Assembly: GCF_013362815.1 (NCBI RefSeq)
Contig: NZ_JABFVK010000014.1
Coordinates: 62,001 to 126,000 of the forward strand
Direction of reading: 5' to 3'
Origin: Hamadaea sp.
Lineage (GTDB): Bacteria > Actinomycetota > Actinomycetes > Mycobacteriales > Micromonosporaceae
DNA: 64,000 nt
Of the stretch, positions 28,521 through 36,800 are shown in pieces. The notes under the pieces are model-generated. The model searched no databases, had not been told where the DNA came from, and saw only the letters and a program-made list of their open reading frames with translations. The stretch's first letter is position 1. Each line of letters starts with the position of its first letter. Both the position numbers and the translations under genes were made by a program.

Positions 28521-29131
28521 GCCGGCTCCGAAGTGTCGAGAGGGTCCGCGAGCGCGGCGATCGCGTCCGCGGCGAAGTCGATGATCGGCTGAGTGGCCGC
28601 GCGGTCGCGATGAACCAGCCAGCCGAGGGTGAGCCCGTCGGTCAGGGTGACGACGATCCGGGCGATCTCGCTCGCCGGGCGGCTCCAGGTACGCCCGGTC
28701 AGCTGAGCGGCCGCTGCCACGATCCCTTCGGCCGCCTTGTAGTAACTCGCGTACTGGGCCTTTGCGGCTTCCCGCAGTTCCTCCGTACGCAGCGCGTACA
28801 GGGAGAGTTCGAACATCGCCTGTTCCCGGGCGGGGTCGGCGGCGACCAACTCGACGAAGCCTTCCAGGCCTCGTTTGATCGTCTCCCGCAGGTCGCGCCC
28901 GGGCGCGAGGGTCTGCTCCGCCGCCAGGCTCTCGTGCTCCACGACGTACGGGATGAGCTCGGCGATCAGTTCGTCCCGGGACCGGAAGGCGTAGTGGAAG
29001 CTGGCCAGCGACATGCCCGCCTCGGCGGTGATCGCACGAGTCGTTGCGGCCGCCACCCCGTCGGCGGCGATCACGCGCAGCGCCGCCTGGATCAGCGCGG
29101 CTCGCCGCTCGGTCACCGCCATCCTGGGCAT
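28517..29131 (-). CDS. TetR family transcriptional regulator, 204 aa
   Basis: The N-terminal helix-turn-helix reads ALRVIAADGVAAATTRAITAEAGMSLASFHYAFRSRDELI, typical TetR; the C-terminal domain is a helical ligand domain. ATG 29131 has GGAGGA about eight bases upstream; ATG three codons later is an alternative. It is the first gene of the four-gene operon and most likely represses it through the palindrome at 29150-29165. Confidence 0.9.
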   Translation of the reverse strand: MPRMAVTERRAALIQAALRVIAADGVAAATTRAITAEAGMSLASFHYAFRSRDELIAELIPYVVEHESLAAEQTLAPGRDLRETIKRGLEGFVELVAADPAREQAMFELSLYALRTEELREAAKAQYASYYKAAEGIVAAAAQLTGRTWSRPASEIARIVVTLTDGLTLGWLVHRDRAATQPIIDFAADAIAALADPLDTSEPA

Positions 29132-29149
29132 ACGGCACTTCCTCCGTAG

Positions 29150-29165
29150 TGGGTCAACTGACCCA
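29150..29165. promoter_or_regulatory. 16-bp palindromic operator of the TetR operon
   Basis: TGGGTCAACTGACCCA is a perfect inverted repeat with a 2-base centre. It lies 19 bp upstream of the TetR start codon. It is the probable autoregulatory site. Confidence 0.75.
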
Positions 29166-29240
29166 GTCGTGTGACCTAGAACTATGGCACGCGTCACGCT
29201 CCTTGTCCACGGCGCTTTTCGGTTTGGCGCGAGTGCTTAG

Positions 29241-29304
29241 GTGCTGGATCAGGGTTCTGGGCCGAATCTTGGGCGAAATACGACCGAGAACCCTGATCCA
29301 GCGC
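29241..29304. repeat. Family-2 palindromic element, copy b
   Basis: GCTGGATCAGGGTTCT (29243-29258) pairs with its perfect complement at 29287-29302 around an inner GCCGAATC/CGACC part. Unlike the other copies it lies between divergent genes, ending 19 bp before the glpK -10 box. Confidence 0.85.
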
Positions 29305-29322
29305 CCAAGGGGTTGGGTGCAC

Positions 29323-29328
29323 TAACCT
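29323..29328 (+). promoter_or_regulatory. -10 box TAACCT, leaderless promoter of glpK
   Basis: TAACCT is followed by six bases (CATCGC) and the GTG at 29335. There is no Shine-Dalgarno. The -35 region would fall inside the right arm of the family-2 element. Confidence 0.55.
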
Positions 29329-29334
29329 CATCGC

Positions 29335-30819
29335 GTGCGGTATGTCGCAGCCATCGATCAGGGCACAACCTCGTCCCGGTGCATCGTCTTCGACGCCGAG
29401 GGGCAGGTCGTCGCCGTCGACCAGCACGAGCACGAGCAGATCTTCCCGCAGCCGGGCTGGGTCGAGCACGATCCGGAGGAGATCTGGGCCAACGTACGCC
29501 GGGTCGTCAGCGGCGCATTGGACCGCGCCGGGCTGACCCGGTCGGACCTCGACGCCGTCGGGATCACGAACCAACGCGAGACGACCGTCGTCTGGGACAA
29601 GCAGACCGGCCGTCCGGTGCACAACGCGATCGTCTGGCAGGACACGCGTACGGACACTCTGCTGCGCGAATTCGGCGAGCCGGAGGTGTTCCGGGCGCAG
29701 ACCGGGCTGCCGCTGGCGACGTACTTCGCCGGGCCGAAGCTGCGCTGGCTGCTCGATCACGTGCCCGGACTACGGGCGCGCGCCGAGGCGGGGGAGGTGC
29801 TCTTCGGCACGGTCGACTCCTGGCTCATCTGGAATCTGACCGGCGGCCCGAAGGGCGGCCGTCATCTGACCGACGTCACCAACGCCAGCCGTACGCTGCT
29901 GATGAATCTCGCGACGCTCGACTGGGACGACGACATCGTCAAGGCGATGGGCATCCCGCGCGCGATGCTCCCCGAGATCCGCCCGTCCGTCGAGGTCTAC
30001 GGCGAGGCCCGGGGGGAACTGGCGGGCGTACCGGTGGCGGCGGCGCTCGGCGATCAGCAGGCGGCCCTGTTCGGCCAGACCTGCTTCTCGCCCGGCGAGG
30101 CGAAATGCACCTACGGCACCGGCAGCTTCCTGCTGCTCAACACCGGCACCCGGCCGGTCGCCTCGACCCATGGGCTGCTCACGACGGTCGGCTATCAGAT
30201 CGGCACCGGGCCGGCCGCGTACGCGCTGGAAGGGTCGATCGCAGTCACCGGCTCGCTGGTGCAATGGCTGCGCGACAACCTCGGCCTCATCCGGTCCGCC
30301 GACGAGATCGAGACGCTCGCGGCGAGCGTGCCCGACAACGGCGGCTGCTATCTGGTCCCGGCCTTCGCCGGCCTCTTCGCGCCGCACTGGCGCTCGGACG
30401 CGCGTGGGGTCCTCGCGGGACTCACCGGCTACGTCACCAAGGGCCACATCGCCCGCGCCGTGCTCGAGGCCACCGCCTGGCAGACCCGCGAGGTCGTCGA
30501 CGCGATGCTCCAGGACTGGGAGGGCGACGGCCTCGCGCAACTGCGGGTCGACGGTGGCATGACCGCCAACAACCTGCTCATGCAGTTCCAGTCCGACGTG
30601 CTCGACGTGGAGGTGGTCCGGCCCGCGGTCGCGGAGACGACCAGCCTCGGCGCGGCGTACGGCGCGGGGCTCGCGGTGGGGTATTGGCCCGACCTCGCGA
30701 CCCTCCGGGCACAGTGGACGGTCTCGGCCCGCTGGACTCCCGCGATGACCTCAGGGGTACGCGAAAAGGAGCTGACCCAGTGGCGTAAAGCGGTGCAGCG
30801 GACTCTCGGCTGGGTCTGA
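29335..30819 (+). CDS. glpK: Glycerol kinase, 494 aa
   Basis: A FGGY-family kinase that phosphorylates glycerol to glycerol-3-phosphate in the cytoplasm. It begins [18 protein letters not shown] (phosphate loop) and has the glycerol-kinase-specific [36 protein letters not shown] and the ATP site [11 protein letters not shown]. Length is normal for the family. No glpF or glpD lies next to it. It stands alone behind a leaderless-type promoter and is followed by a strong bidirectional hairpin. Confidence 0.96.
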   Translation: MRYVAAIDQGTTSSRCIVFDAEGQVVAVDQHEHEQIFPQPGWVEHDPEEIWANVRRVVSGALDRAGLTRSDLDAVGITNQRETTVVWDKQTGRPVHNAIVWQDTRTDTLLREFGEPEVFRAQTGLPLATYFAGPKLRWLLDHVPGLRARAEAGEVLFGTVDSWLIWNLTGGPKGGRHLTDVTNASRTLLMNLATLDWDDDIVKAMGIPRAMLPEIRPSVEVYGEARGELAGVPVAAALGDQQAALFGQTCFSPGEAKCTYGTGSFLLLNTGTRPVASTHGLLTTVGYQIGTGPAAYALEGSIAVTGSLVQWLRDNLGLIRSADEIETLAASVPDNGGCYLVPAFAGLFAPHWRSDARGVLAGLTGYVTKGHIARAVLEATAWQTREVVDAMLQDWEGDGLAQLRVDGGMTANNLLMQFQSDVLDVEVVRPAVAETTSLGAAYGAGLAVGYWPDLATLRAQWTVSARWTPAMTSGVREKELTQWRKAVQRTLGWV

Positions 30820-30821
30820 CA

Positions 30822-30856
30822 CCCTGTCCCGCCCCTCGGCTGGGAGCGGGACAGGG
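30822..30856. terminator. Bidirectional hairpin terminator
   Basis: CCCTGTCCCGC (30822-30832) and GCGGGACAGGG (30846-30856) form perfect 11-bp arms with a 13-base loop. The hairpin lies between the convergent glpK and permease genes. T tracts are short. Confidence 0.8.
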
Positions 30857-30864
30857 CCGGTAGG

Positions 30865-31827
30865 TCAGCCCTTGACGGAGCCCGCGAGCAGGCCGCGGAC
30901 GAAGTAGCGCTGCAACGACAGGAACACGATCAGCGGGATCACGATCGAGATGAACGCGCCCGAGGTGAGGCGCTGCCATTCGTTGCCGCGCGTACCCGCC
31001 ATCTCGGCCAGGCGGACGGTCAGCGGCGCGGTGCGCTGATTGCCCCCGGCGAAGATCAGCGCGACGAGCAGGTCGTTCCAGACCCAGAGGAACTGGAAGA
31101 TCGCGAAGCTCGCCAGTGCCGGGACGATCAGCGGCAGCACCACGCTGCGGAAGATCTTCGGATGGCTGGCCCCGTCGACCTTGGCCGCCTCGATCAGGTC
31201 GCGCGGCAGGTCGGCCATGAAGTTGTGCAGCAGGAAGATGCCGAGGGGCAGGGCGAAGCAGGTGTGGGCGAACCAGACCTGGATGAACTTGTCCGGCCCC
31301 TGCAGGTCCCACGCGGGCAGGATCGTGACGCCGCCAAGGCTGACGCCCCGGCTGAAGAAGCTCAGCAGCGGCACGAGCGCCATCTGCAGCGGCACGATCT
31401 GCAACGCGAAGATGCCGATGTAGATCCAGTCCCGCCCCTTGAAGTTCAACCAGGCCAGGGCGTACGCCGCGAGGCTGCAGAAGAAGACCGGGAACAGCAC
31501 CGAGGGAATGGTGATCACGATGGAGTTGATGAAGTAGCTGGCCAGCCGCCCGTTGACGTTGGACGTGCCGAACAACACCTCCTGGTAGTTCTCCAGGGTG
31601 AAGCTGGGGTTGGTGAAGAAGTTCCACCACCCGTCGCCCTTGATGTCGTTCTCCGGGCGGAACGAGGAGATGAACAGGCCGAACGTCGGGACCGTCCACA
31701 GCAGAGCAATGAGGATCGAGACGACGGTGGCCGTGCGGCTGGTCAGCCTCTTGCCGACGCGCTTGGCGACCCCGCCGGGCGCGACCTCGGTTTCGCCGGT
31801 GACGACGGCTGGCGGTACGACGGTCAT
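30865..31827 (-). CDS. Carbohydrate ABC transporter permease, AglG-like, 320 aa
   Basis: A MalG-type inner-membrane permease with six helices, the first at about residues 36-56. The EAA loop is EAAKVDGASHPKIFRSVVLPLIVP and the C-terminus is IVFLSLQRYFVRGLLAGSVKG. The section MAGTRGNEWQRLTSGAFIS matches the alpha-glucoside permease AglG group. Its ATG at 31827 overlaps the upstream permease stop (ATGA), with GGGAGA before it. The operon has no ATPase; a shared MsiK-type ATPase encoded elsewhere would be needed, as is known for sugar importers of actinomycetes. Confidence 0.9.
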   Translation of the reverse strand: MTVVPPAVVTGETEVAPGGVAKRVGKRLTSRTATVVSILIALLWTVPTFGLFISSFRPENDIKGDGWWNFFTNPSFTLENYQEVLFGTSNVNGRLASYFINSIVITIPSVLFPVFFCSLAAYALAWLNFKGRDWIYIGIFALQIVPLQMALVPLLSFFSRGVSLGGVTILPAWDLQGPDKFIQVWFAHTCFALPLGIFLLHNFMADLPRDLIEAAKVDGASHPKIFRSVVLPLIVPALASFAIFQFLWVWNDLLVALIFAGGNQRTAPLTVRLAEMAGTRGNEWQRLTSGAFISIVIPLIVFLSLQRYFVRGLLAGSVKG

Positions 31828-32810
31828 CGGATCTCCCTCTGCTGGCGGAGGTTGCGGATCTGGTAGATCACGATCGGCGTGACGAGCAGGAAGAGGAAGA
31901 CGGCCAGCGTCGAGCCTCGTCCGGTGTTGTCGAACGGGAACGCCCAGTTGTACATGTCGTACGCCAGGACGCTGGTCCCGAAGTTGCCGCCGGTCATCGC
32001 GCGGACGATGTCGAAGACCTTGAGGGTCGCGATCGTGATGGTGACCAGCACGACGATGAGGGCCGGGCGGATGCTGGGCACGGTGACCCGCCAGAACATC
32101 TGCCACGGCGTCACACCGTCCAATCGGGCCGCCTCGACGATCTCGGCCGGGATGGCCTTGATGGCCGCGGACAGCACGACCATCGCGAAGCCGGCTTGGA
32201 TCCAGATCAGCACGACGATCAGGAACAGTGTGTTCCAGGGTCCCTTGAGCAGCCACTGCTGCGGGGTGCCGCCGAGCCACACGACGAGCTGATTGAGCAG
32301 GCCGAGCTGCTTCTCGTCTTCGGGCCGGTACTCGTAGATGAACTTCCAGATGATGCCCGCGCCGACGAACGAGATCGCCATCGGCATGAAGATCAGCGAC
32401 TTGGCGAAGGCCTCACCGCGCGAGCGGTCCACGAGTACGGAGTAGATCAGTCCGACCGCGGTCGACACGGTCGGGACCAGCAGCACCCAGAGCAGCGTGT
32501 TCAACAGGGTGTGCCGGGACTCGGGTTCGGTGAACATCCAGATGTAGTTCTCGAACCCGGCGAACTTGTTGGTGCCGGGGTGGGCGATGTCCGGCTTGGT
32601 GAACGAGAGGATGAACGTCCGGATCGCCGGGATGACCAGGCCTATGGTGAGCAGCGCGCCGGCCGGGAACAGGAAGGTCAGCGCGATCCAGCGTTCCTTG
32701 CGCATCGGCAGCTTGTCGAGGACGAACAACAGCACGCCGACCACGGCCAGGAAGGCGATGACGCCATAGAGCAGCTCTAAGAGTTTCGGAGGTTCGTTGC
32801 TGAAATCCAT
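31824..32810 (-). CDS. Carbohydrate ABC transporter permease, AglF-like, 328 aa
   Basis: A MalF-type permease. Two extra N-terminal helices (about residues 11-32 and 43-65) precede the core. The EAA loop is EAARLDGVTPWQMFWRVTVPSIRP, and WNTLFLIVVLIWIQAGFAMVVLSAAIKAIP is typical of AglF. GGGAGATC precedes the ATG at 32810. It lies 117 bp after the binding-protein gene, with a hairpin in the gap, and overlaps the second permease. Confidence 0.9.
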   Translation of the reverse strand: MDFSNEPPKLLELLYGVIAFLAVVGVLLFVLDKLPMRKERWIALTFLFPAGALLTIGLVIPAIRTFILSFTKPDIAHPGTNKFAGFENYIWMFTEPESRHTLLNTLLWVLLVPTVSTAVGLIYSVLVDRSRGEAFAKSLIFMPMAISFVGAGIIWKFIYEYRPEDEKQLGLLNQLVVWLGGTPQQWLLKGPWNTLFLIVVLIWIQAGFAMVVLSAAIKAIPAEIVEAARLDGVTPWQMFWRVTVPSIRPALIVVLVTITIATLKVFDIVRAMTGGNFGTSVLAYDMYNWAFPFDNTGRGSTLAVFLFLLVTPIVIYQIRNLRQQREIR

Positions 32811-32846
32811 CTGATCTCCCGGTGTGCCCTACGGGGCCGGTGGGCG

Positions 32847-32881
32847 GCCGGAGCCCCCTCCGAGGGGGACGGAGCTCCGGC
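32847..32881 (-). terminator. Intra-operon hairpin between the binding protein and permease genes
   Basis: GCCGGAGC (32847-32854) and GCTCCGGC (32874-32881) enclose an inner CCCCCTC/GAGGGGG pair. In sugar ABC operons such a structure protects the binding-protein mRNA or attenuates the permease genes. That role is an inference here. Confidence 0.65.
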
Positions 32882-32927
32882 TGGTGTCGATGTCGTCACG
32901 GCCACGGCGGGCGCCGCGGCCCCAGGA

Positions 32928-34271
32928 TCACTTGGGCCAGCTGTTCTCGATGTAGTCCAGCGTGTCCTTGGTGCTCTTGCCGTTGATCCAGTCGGTCATG
33001 CCCTTCCAGAACGAACCCGCGCCGACCGCGGCCGGCATGAGGTCCGAGCCGTCGAAGCGGAAGACCGTCGAGGAGTCCTTCAGGATCTCGACCGACTTCT
33101 TGTCGATCGGGTTGGCGACGTTCGCGATGTCCAGGCCCTTGTTCGCGGAGACCCAGTTGCCCAGCTTCGCCCGCGAGTTCGCGTGGTCGGCGCTGGCCAG
33201 GTAGGTCTGGAAGGCCTGTACCTCGGGCCGGTCGTCGAAGACCGCGGTGAACTCGCCCGCGCCCAGCACCGGCTTCTTCGACGGGTCGACCGCCGGGAAG
33301 TAGAACGCGAAGACGTCGCCGTCCTCGCCGACCTTCGTGCCCTGCGGCCACTGGTTGGCGTAGAACGACGCCTGCCGGTGCAGCGCGCACTTGCCCTGCG
33401 TGATCGGCGTACCGCCGGCCTGGAACGAGGTGGTCGCGATGGACTTCACGCCGCCGAGGCCGCCGTTGACGTACTTGTCGTTCTTCAGGATCGAGCCGAC
33501 CTTGTCGACCGCCGAGGCGATCTTCGGGTCGTTGAACGGGATGCTGTGCGACACCCACTGGTCGTAGACGTCCGGACCCTGGTCACGCAGGAGGACGTCC
33601 TCGATCCAGTCGGTGGCCGGCCAGCCGGTCGCGCTGCCGGACTCGATGCCCGCGCACCACGGCTTGATACCCGTGGCGGCGATCTTGTCGCTCAGCGAGA
33701 TCAGCTCGTCCCACGAGGTGGGGATGGTCCAGCCCTTGTCCTTGAACATCTTCGGCGAGTACCAGACGAACGACTTCACGTTCGAGCCCAGCGGCGCGCC
33801 GTAGAGCTTGCCGTCCACCGTCGCGTACTTCAGCCAGTCGGCCGAGTAGTTCTGCTTGGCCATCGTCTGGGTCTTGTCGCCGGCTGGCTTCAGGTTGCCC
33901 GCCTTGGCGAGCTTCTCCAGCAGACCGGGCTGCGGGATGAACGCGATGTCGGGCGCGTTGCCACCCTGTACGCGTACCTGGAGCTGGGCTTCGAAGTCGC
34001 CGTTGCCCTCATAGTCGATCTTGACGCCGGTGCAGTCGGCCCACTGCTTCCAGGACTGCTGGAGCAGGTCGGCTTCGGCGTCGCGGATCGACGTGTAGAC
34101 GCTGACGGTCTTTCCGGCGATCCCTGTGTAGTCCTTGAATGCCGCACATTCCGGCTTGTCTAGATTGTCGCTGGACTTCTCGCCGGAGCTGCACGCCGCG
34201 AGTCCGCCGCCGAGCGTGAGCCCGGCCGCCGCGACGAGCGCCACGAATGAACGCCGCCTGGCTGATGCCAT
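32928..34271 (-). CDS. Solute-binding lipoprotein, AglE-like alpha-glucoside binding, 447 aa
   Basis: An extracellular family-1 solute-binding protein. The signal peptide ends in lipobox LAAC (Cys27). The mature part has TGVKIDYEGNGDFEAQLQVRVQGG, APDIAFIPQPGLLEKLAKAGNLKPA and NVKSFVWYSPKMF, matching AglE-type alpha-glucoside binders. Two ATGs are close: 34277 and 34271. AAGGAG abuts the first and is six bases from the second, so 34271 is preferred. It is the first gene of the importer operon. Trehalose, maltose or sucrose-like sugars are plausible ligands. Confidence 0.9.
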   Translation of the reverse strand: MASARRRSFVALVAAAGLTLGGGLAACSSGEKSSDNLDKPECAAFKDYTGIAGKTVSVYTSIRDAEADLLQQSWKQWADCTGVKIDYEGNGDFEAQLQVRVQGGNAPDIAFIPQPGLLEKLAKAGNLKPAGDKTQTMAKQNYSADWLKYATVDGKLYGAPLGSNVKSFVWYSPKMFKDKGWTIPTSWDELISLSDKIAATGIKPWCAGIESGSATGWPATDWIEDVLLRDQGPDVYDQWVSHSIPFNDPKIASAVDKVGSILKNDKYVNGGLGGVKSIATTSFQAGGTPITQGKCALHRQASFYANQWPQGTKVGEDGDVFAFYFPAVDPSKKPVLGAGEFTAVFDDRPEVQAFQTYLASADHANSRAKLGNWVSANKGLDIANVANPIDKKSVEILKDSSTVFRFDGSDLMPAAVGAGSFWKGMTDWINGKSTKDTLDYIENSWPK

Positions 34272-34472
34272 GGACATCTCCTTCTCACCCTGCTGGGTTC
34301 TTGCACGACCTGATCGGATCATGCAATCCCTTACCGTCGGTTTACGTCTAGAGGCGGGCCGTAGCGGGCTTCGTAACGATTCGGAAACCCACTCGTGAGG
34401 CCCTCGTGACCTCGGTTATCGTTTAACAAGACGGACGTACGGTTTTCTGAATACTGCGTGGGAGCGTGCACG

Positions 34473-35264
34473 ATGTGGGACCCCAAGGTGTATCAGCGGT
34501 ATGGAGACGAACGGTCTCGCCCATTTTATGATCTTCTGGCACGTGTTGGGGCTGAAGCGCCTGCCCACATCGTGGACCTTGGCTGCGGTCCTGGCAACTT
34601 GACGGCTTCGCTGGCCGAGCGCTGGCCGGACGCCCGGATCGAGGGCATCGACTCGTCAGCCGACATGATCGACTCGGCCGCTGAGCTGCCGGAAGCGCGT
34701 ACGGGACGGGTCGGGTTCGCCGTCGGCGACGTGTCCACCTGGACCCCGCCCGCCGACGTGGACCTGATCGTCGCCAACGCGCTGCTCCAGTGGGTGCCCG
34801 GCCATCGGCAGCTGGTGCGCGGCTGGGCCGACGGCGTACGCCCGGGCACTTGGCTCGCCTTCCAGGTGCCGGGCAACTTCGACGCGCCGTCGCATCAGCT
34901 GCTGCGCGAGCTGGCGGCCAGCCCCGAGTGGGCCGGGCAGATCGCCGGGCTGCGCGACTCCGGAGCGGGCTGGGACCCCGCCGAGTACGCCGGAGACCTG
35001 CTCGAAGCGGGCTGTGACGTCGACGCGTGGGAGACGACGTACCTGCATCTGCTGCCCGCTTCCTCCAGTACGCCGCATCCGGTGCTCGCCTGGATGGAGG
35101 GCACCGCGTTGCGCCCGGCCAAGGCCGCACTCGCCGACCGGCCGCAGGACTGGGCGCGGTTCCGCGATCAGCTGGCCGACCGGTTGGCCAAGGCGTACCC
35201 GGTGCGGCACGGAGTCGTGGCGTTCCCGTTCCGCCGGATCTTCGTCGTCGGGCGCAAGCGGTGA
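34473..35264 (+). CDS. tam: Trans-aconitate 2-methyltransferase-like SAM methyltransferase, 263 aa
   Basis: A class I SAM-dependent methyltransferase. It begins MWDPKVYQRYGDERSRPFYDLL, close to Tam enzymes (W-D-P-x-x-Y). Motif I is VDLGCGPGNLT (residues 34-44), with ANALLQWVPGH at motif IV. Tam methylates trans-aconitate, relieving inhibition of aconitase. ATG 34473 is preferred because GGGAG lies about eight bases upstream and the conserved start follows. It is 44 bp ahead of the adenosine deaminase gene, which has its own promoter. The intergenic 34272-34472 region shows nothing besides promoters. Confidence 0.85.
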   Translation: MWDPKVYQRYGDERSRPFYDLLARVGAEAPAHIVDLGCGPGNLTASLAERWPDARIEGIDSSADMIDSAAELPEARTGRVGFAVGDVSTWTPPADVDLIVANALLQWVPGHRQLVRGWADGVRPGTWLAFQVPGNFDAPSHQLLRELAASPEWAGQIAGLRDSGAGWDPAEYAGDLLEAGCDVDAWETTYLHLLPASSSTPHPVLAWMEGTALRPAKAALADRPQDWARFRDQLADRLAKAYPVRHGVVAFPFRRIFVVGRKR

Positions 35265-35296
35265 CGGCGCTGCCCGGCTCGGCTCGGCCCGCCGCC

Positions 35297-35302
35297 TATG
35301 AT
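35297..35302 (+). promoter_or_regulatory. -10 box TATGAT, leaderless promoter of the adenosine deaminase gene
   Basis: TATGAT is followed by six bases (CACTCG) and then the ATG at 35309. It is one of the best -10 matches in the window. Confidence 0.6.
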
Positions 35303-35308
35303 CACTCG

Positions 35309-36319
35309 ATGCAGGAGTTCATCGCCGGTCTACCCAAGGCCGAGCTGCACGTGCACCATGTCGGCTCAGCGTCGCCGCAGACCGTCGCCGCGCTGGCCGC
35401 CCGGCATGAGGGCACTTCACCGGTGCCGGCCGATCCCGACAAGCTGGCCGAGTACTTCACCTTCACCGACTTCGCCCACTTCGTGCAGGTCTATCTCAGT
35501 GTCGTCGACCTGATCCGGGACGCCGAGGACGTGCGTACGCTGACCGCCGGGATCGCCGCCGACCTGGCCGGCCAGAACGTCCGGTACGCCGAGCTGACTG
35601 TCACGCCGTGGTCGAGCGTCCGGCGCGGGATCCCCGCCGAGGCGTTCTGCGAGGCGATCGAGGACGTCCGGCTGATGGCCGCCCGTGACCTGGGACTCCA
35701 ATTGCGCTGGGTGTTCGACATCCCCGGCGAGGCCGGGCTGGAGGCGGCCGAGAACACCCTGCGGATCGCCCTGGACCAGCGTCCGGACGGGCTGATCAGC
35801 TTCGGCCTCGGCGGACCGGAGATCGGCGTGCCCCGGCCGCAGTTCAAGCCCTACTTCGACGCCGCGCGCGCGGCCGGACTGCACTCGGTCCCGCACGCGG
35901 GGGAGACGAGTGACGCGCAGAGCATGTGGGATGCCATCCACGAGCTCGGCGCGGAGCGCATCGGGCACGGCATCCGCGCAGTGCAGGACCCGGAGCTCGT
36001 CGCGTACCTGGCCGAGCACGGGATTCCGCTGGAGGTGTGCCCCACGTCGAACGTCTGCACCCGGGCCGTCGCCTCGCTCGACGAACACCCGTTGCCACAG
36101 CTCGTCGCGGCCGGGGTGCCGGTGAGCATCAACACCGACGACCCGCCCATGTTCTCGACCTGGCTCAACAAGGAGTACGCCGTCGCCGCCGACCTGCTCG
36201 GTCTCGACGAGCGGGGAGTCTCCGACCTCGCCCGGGCGGCGGTACGCCAGTCGTTCGCGTCGGACGCGGAGAAGTCCGCGCTGCTAGCCGAGATCGAGGC
36301 GTACTCAGACGCCGTGTAG
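35309..36319 (+). CDS. add: Adenosine deaminase family protein, 336 aa
   Basis: A zinc-dependent metal hydrolase of the adenosine/AMP deaminase family. The first metal motif is AELHVHHVGS (His14, His16; most relatives have HLHLEGS). SVPHAGE, GAERIGHGIRA, EVCPTSNV and VSINTDDPPMF supply the remaining histidine, glutamate and aspartate residues. It should convert adenosine to inosine, though this branch also contains adenine deaminases and enzymes for modified nucleosides. Its end overlaps the convergent PemK-like gene by 15 bp. Confidence 0.88.
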   Translation: MQEFIAGLPKAELHVHHVGSASPQTVAALAARHEGTSPVPADPDKLAEYFTFTDFAHFVQVYLSVVDLIRDAEDVRTLTAGIAADLAGQNVRYAELTVTPWSSVRRGIPAEAFCEAIEDVRLMAARDLGLQLRWVFDIPGEAGLEAAENTLRIALDQRPDGLISFGLGGPEIGVPRPQFKPYFDAARAAGLHSVPHAGETSDAQSMWDAIHELGAERIGHGIRAVQDPELVAYLAEHGIPLEVCPTSNVCTRAVASLDEHPLPQLVAAGVPVSINTDDPPMFSTWLNKEYAVAADLLGLDERGVSDLARAAVRQSFASDAEKSALLAEIEAYSDAV

Positions 36320-36772
36320 GCGGCGTACCTTCTGCCAGATCTTGGCGTCGAGCGTCCCGGCCCGGTCCTGGAAGCCGCCCAGCGGCACCCGGATCGGGCC
36401 GGTCAGGTCCAGCCAGCTGTCGTGATCCGCGTCCGGATCCCAGGTACGCGTCGGGATTACGACGTGATCGTTGCGGTCCGACTGGTCCTGGCTGGTGATC
36501 TTGAGTACCTCGCGGTCCCGGGCGCCGCCCCGGAGAACCAGGCACGGGCGTACTTTGTGGCCGGTTCCGTCCTCATAGGGCACATCAGCCCACCAGATCT
36601 CACCTGGTTGCGGGCCGCCCGCCGGAGTGGTGCTTCGCTTGGGTGGGGCGGGTTTCGGGCCGCGGCTCGGCTTGACGGGCCGCTGCGGCCGCTTCTCCGG
36701 CCGAGTGACAAGACGCGTGACGATCACGACGGCGGCGACGAGAGCGACGGCCAGCAGCACCCACCAGATCAT
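36305..36772 (-). CDS. Membrane-anchored PemK/MazF-like protein, 155 aa
   Basis: An N-terminal helix (residues about 2-20) and a basic Pro/Lys-rich linker (about 24-55) precede a PemK-like domain beginning PGEIWWADVPYEDGTGHKVRPCLVL. MazF/PemK toxins cut RNA, but no antitoxin gene is adjacent and a membrane anchor is atypical, so it may be a housekeeping RNA-binding protein or ribonuclease. ATG 36772 has TACAGT six bases upstream, which favours it over GTG 36790. It is convergent with the adenosine deaminase gene. Confidence 0.8.
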   Translation of the reverse strand: MIWWVLLAVALVAAVVIVTRLVTRPEKRPQRPVKPSRGPKPAPPKRSTTPAGGPQPGEIWWADVPYEDGTGHKVRPCLVLRGGARDREVLKITSQDQSDRNDHVVIPTRTWDPDADHDSWLDLTGPIRVPLGGFQDRAGTLDAKIWQKVRRLHGV

Positions 36773-36778
36773 GGCGAG

Positions 36779-36784
36779 ACTGTA
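36779..36784 (-). promoter_or_regulatory. -10 box TACAGT, leaderless promoter of the PemK-like gene
   Basis: Read on the minus strand, TACAGT is followed by six bases (CTCGCC) and then the ATG at 36772. Confidence 0.55.
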
Positions 36785-36800
36785 TGCCACACGTGCGGCG

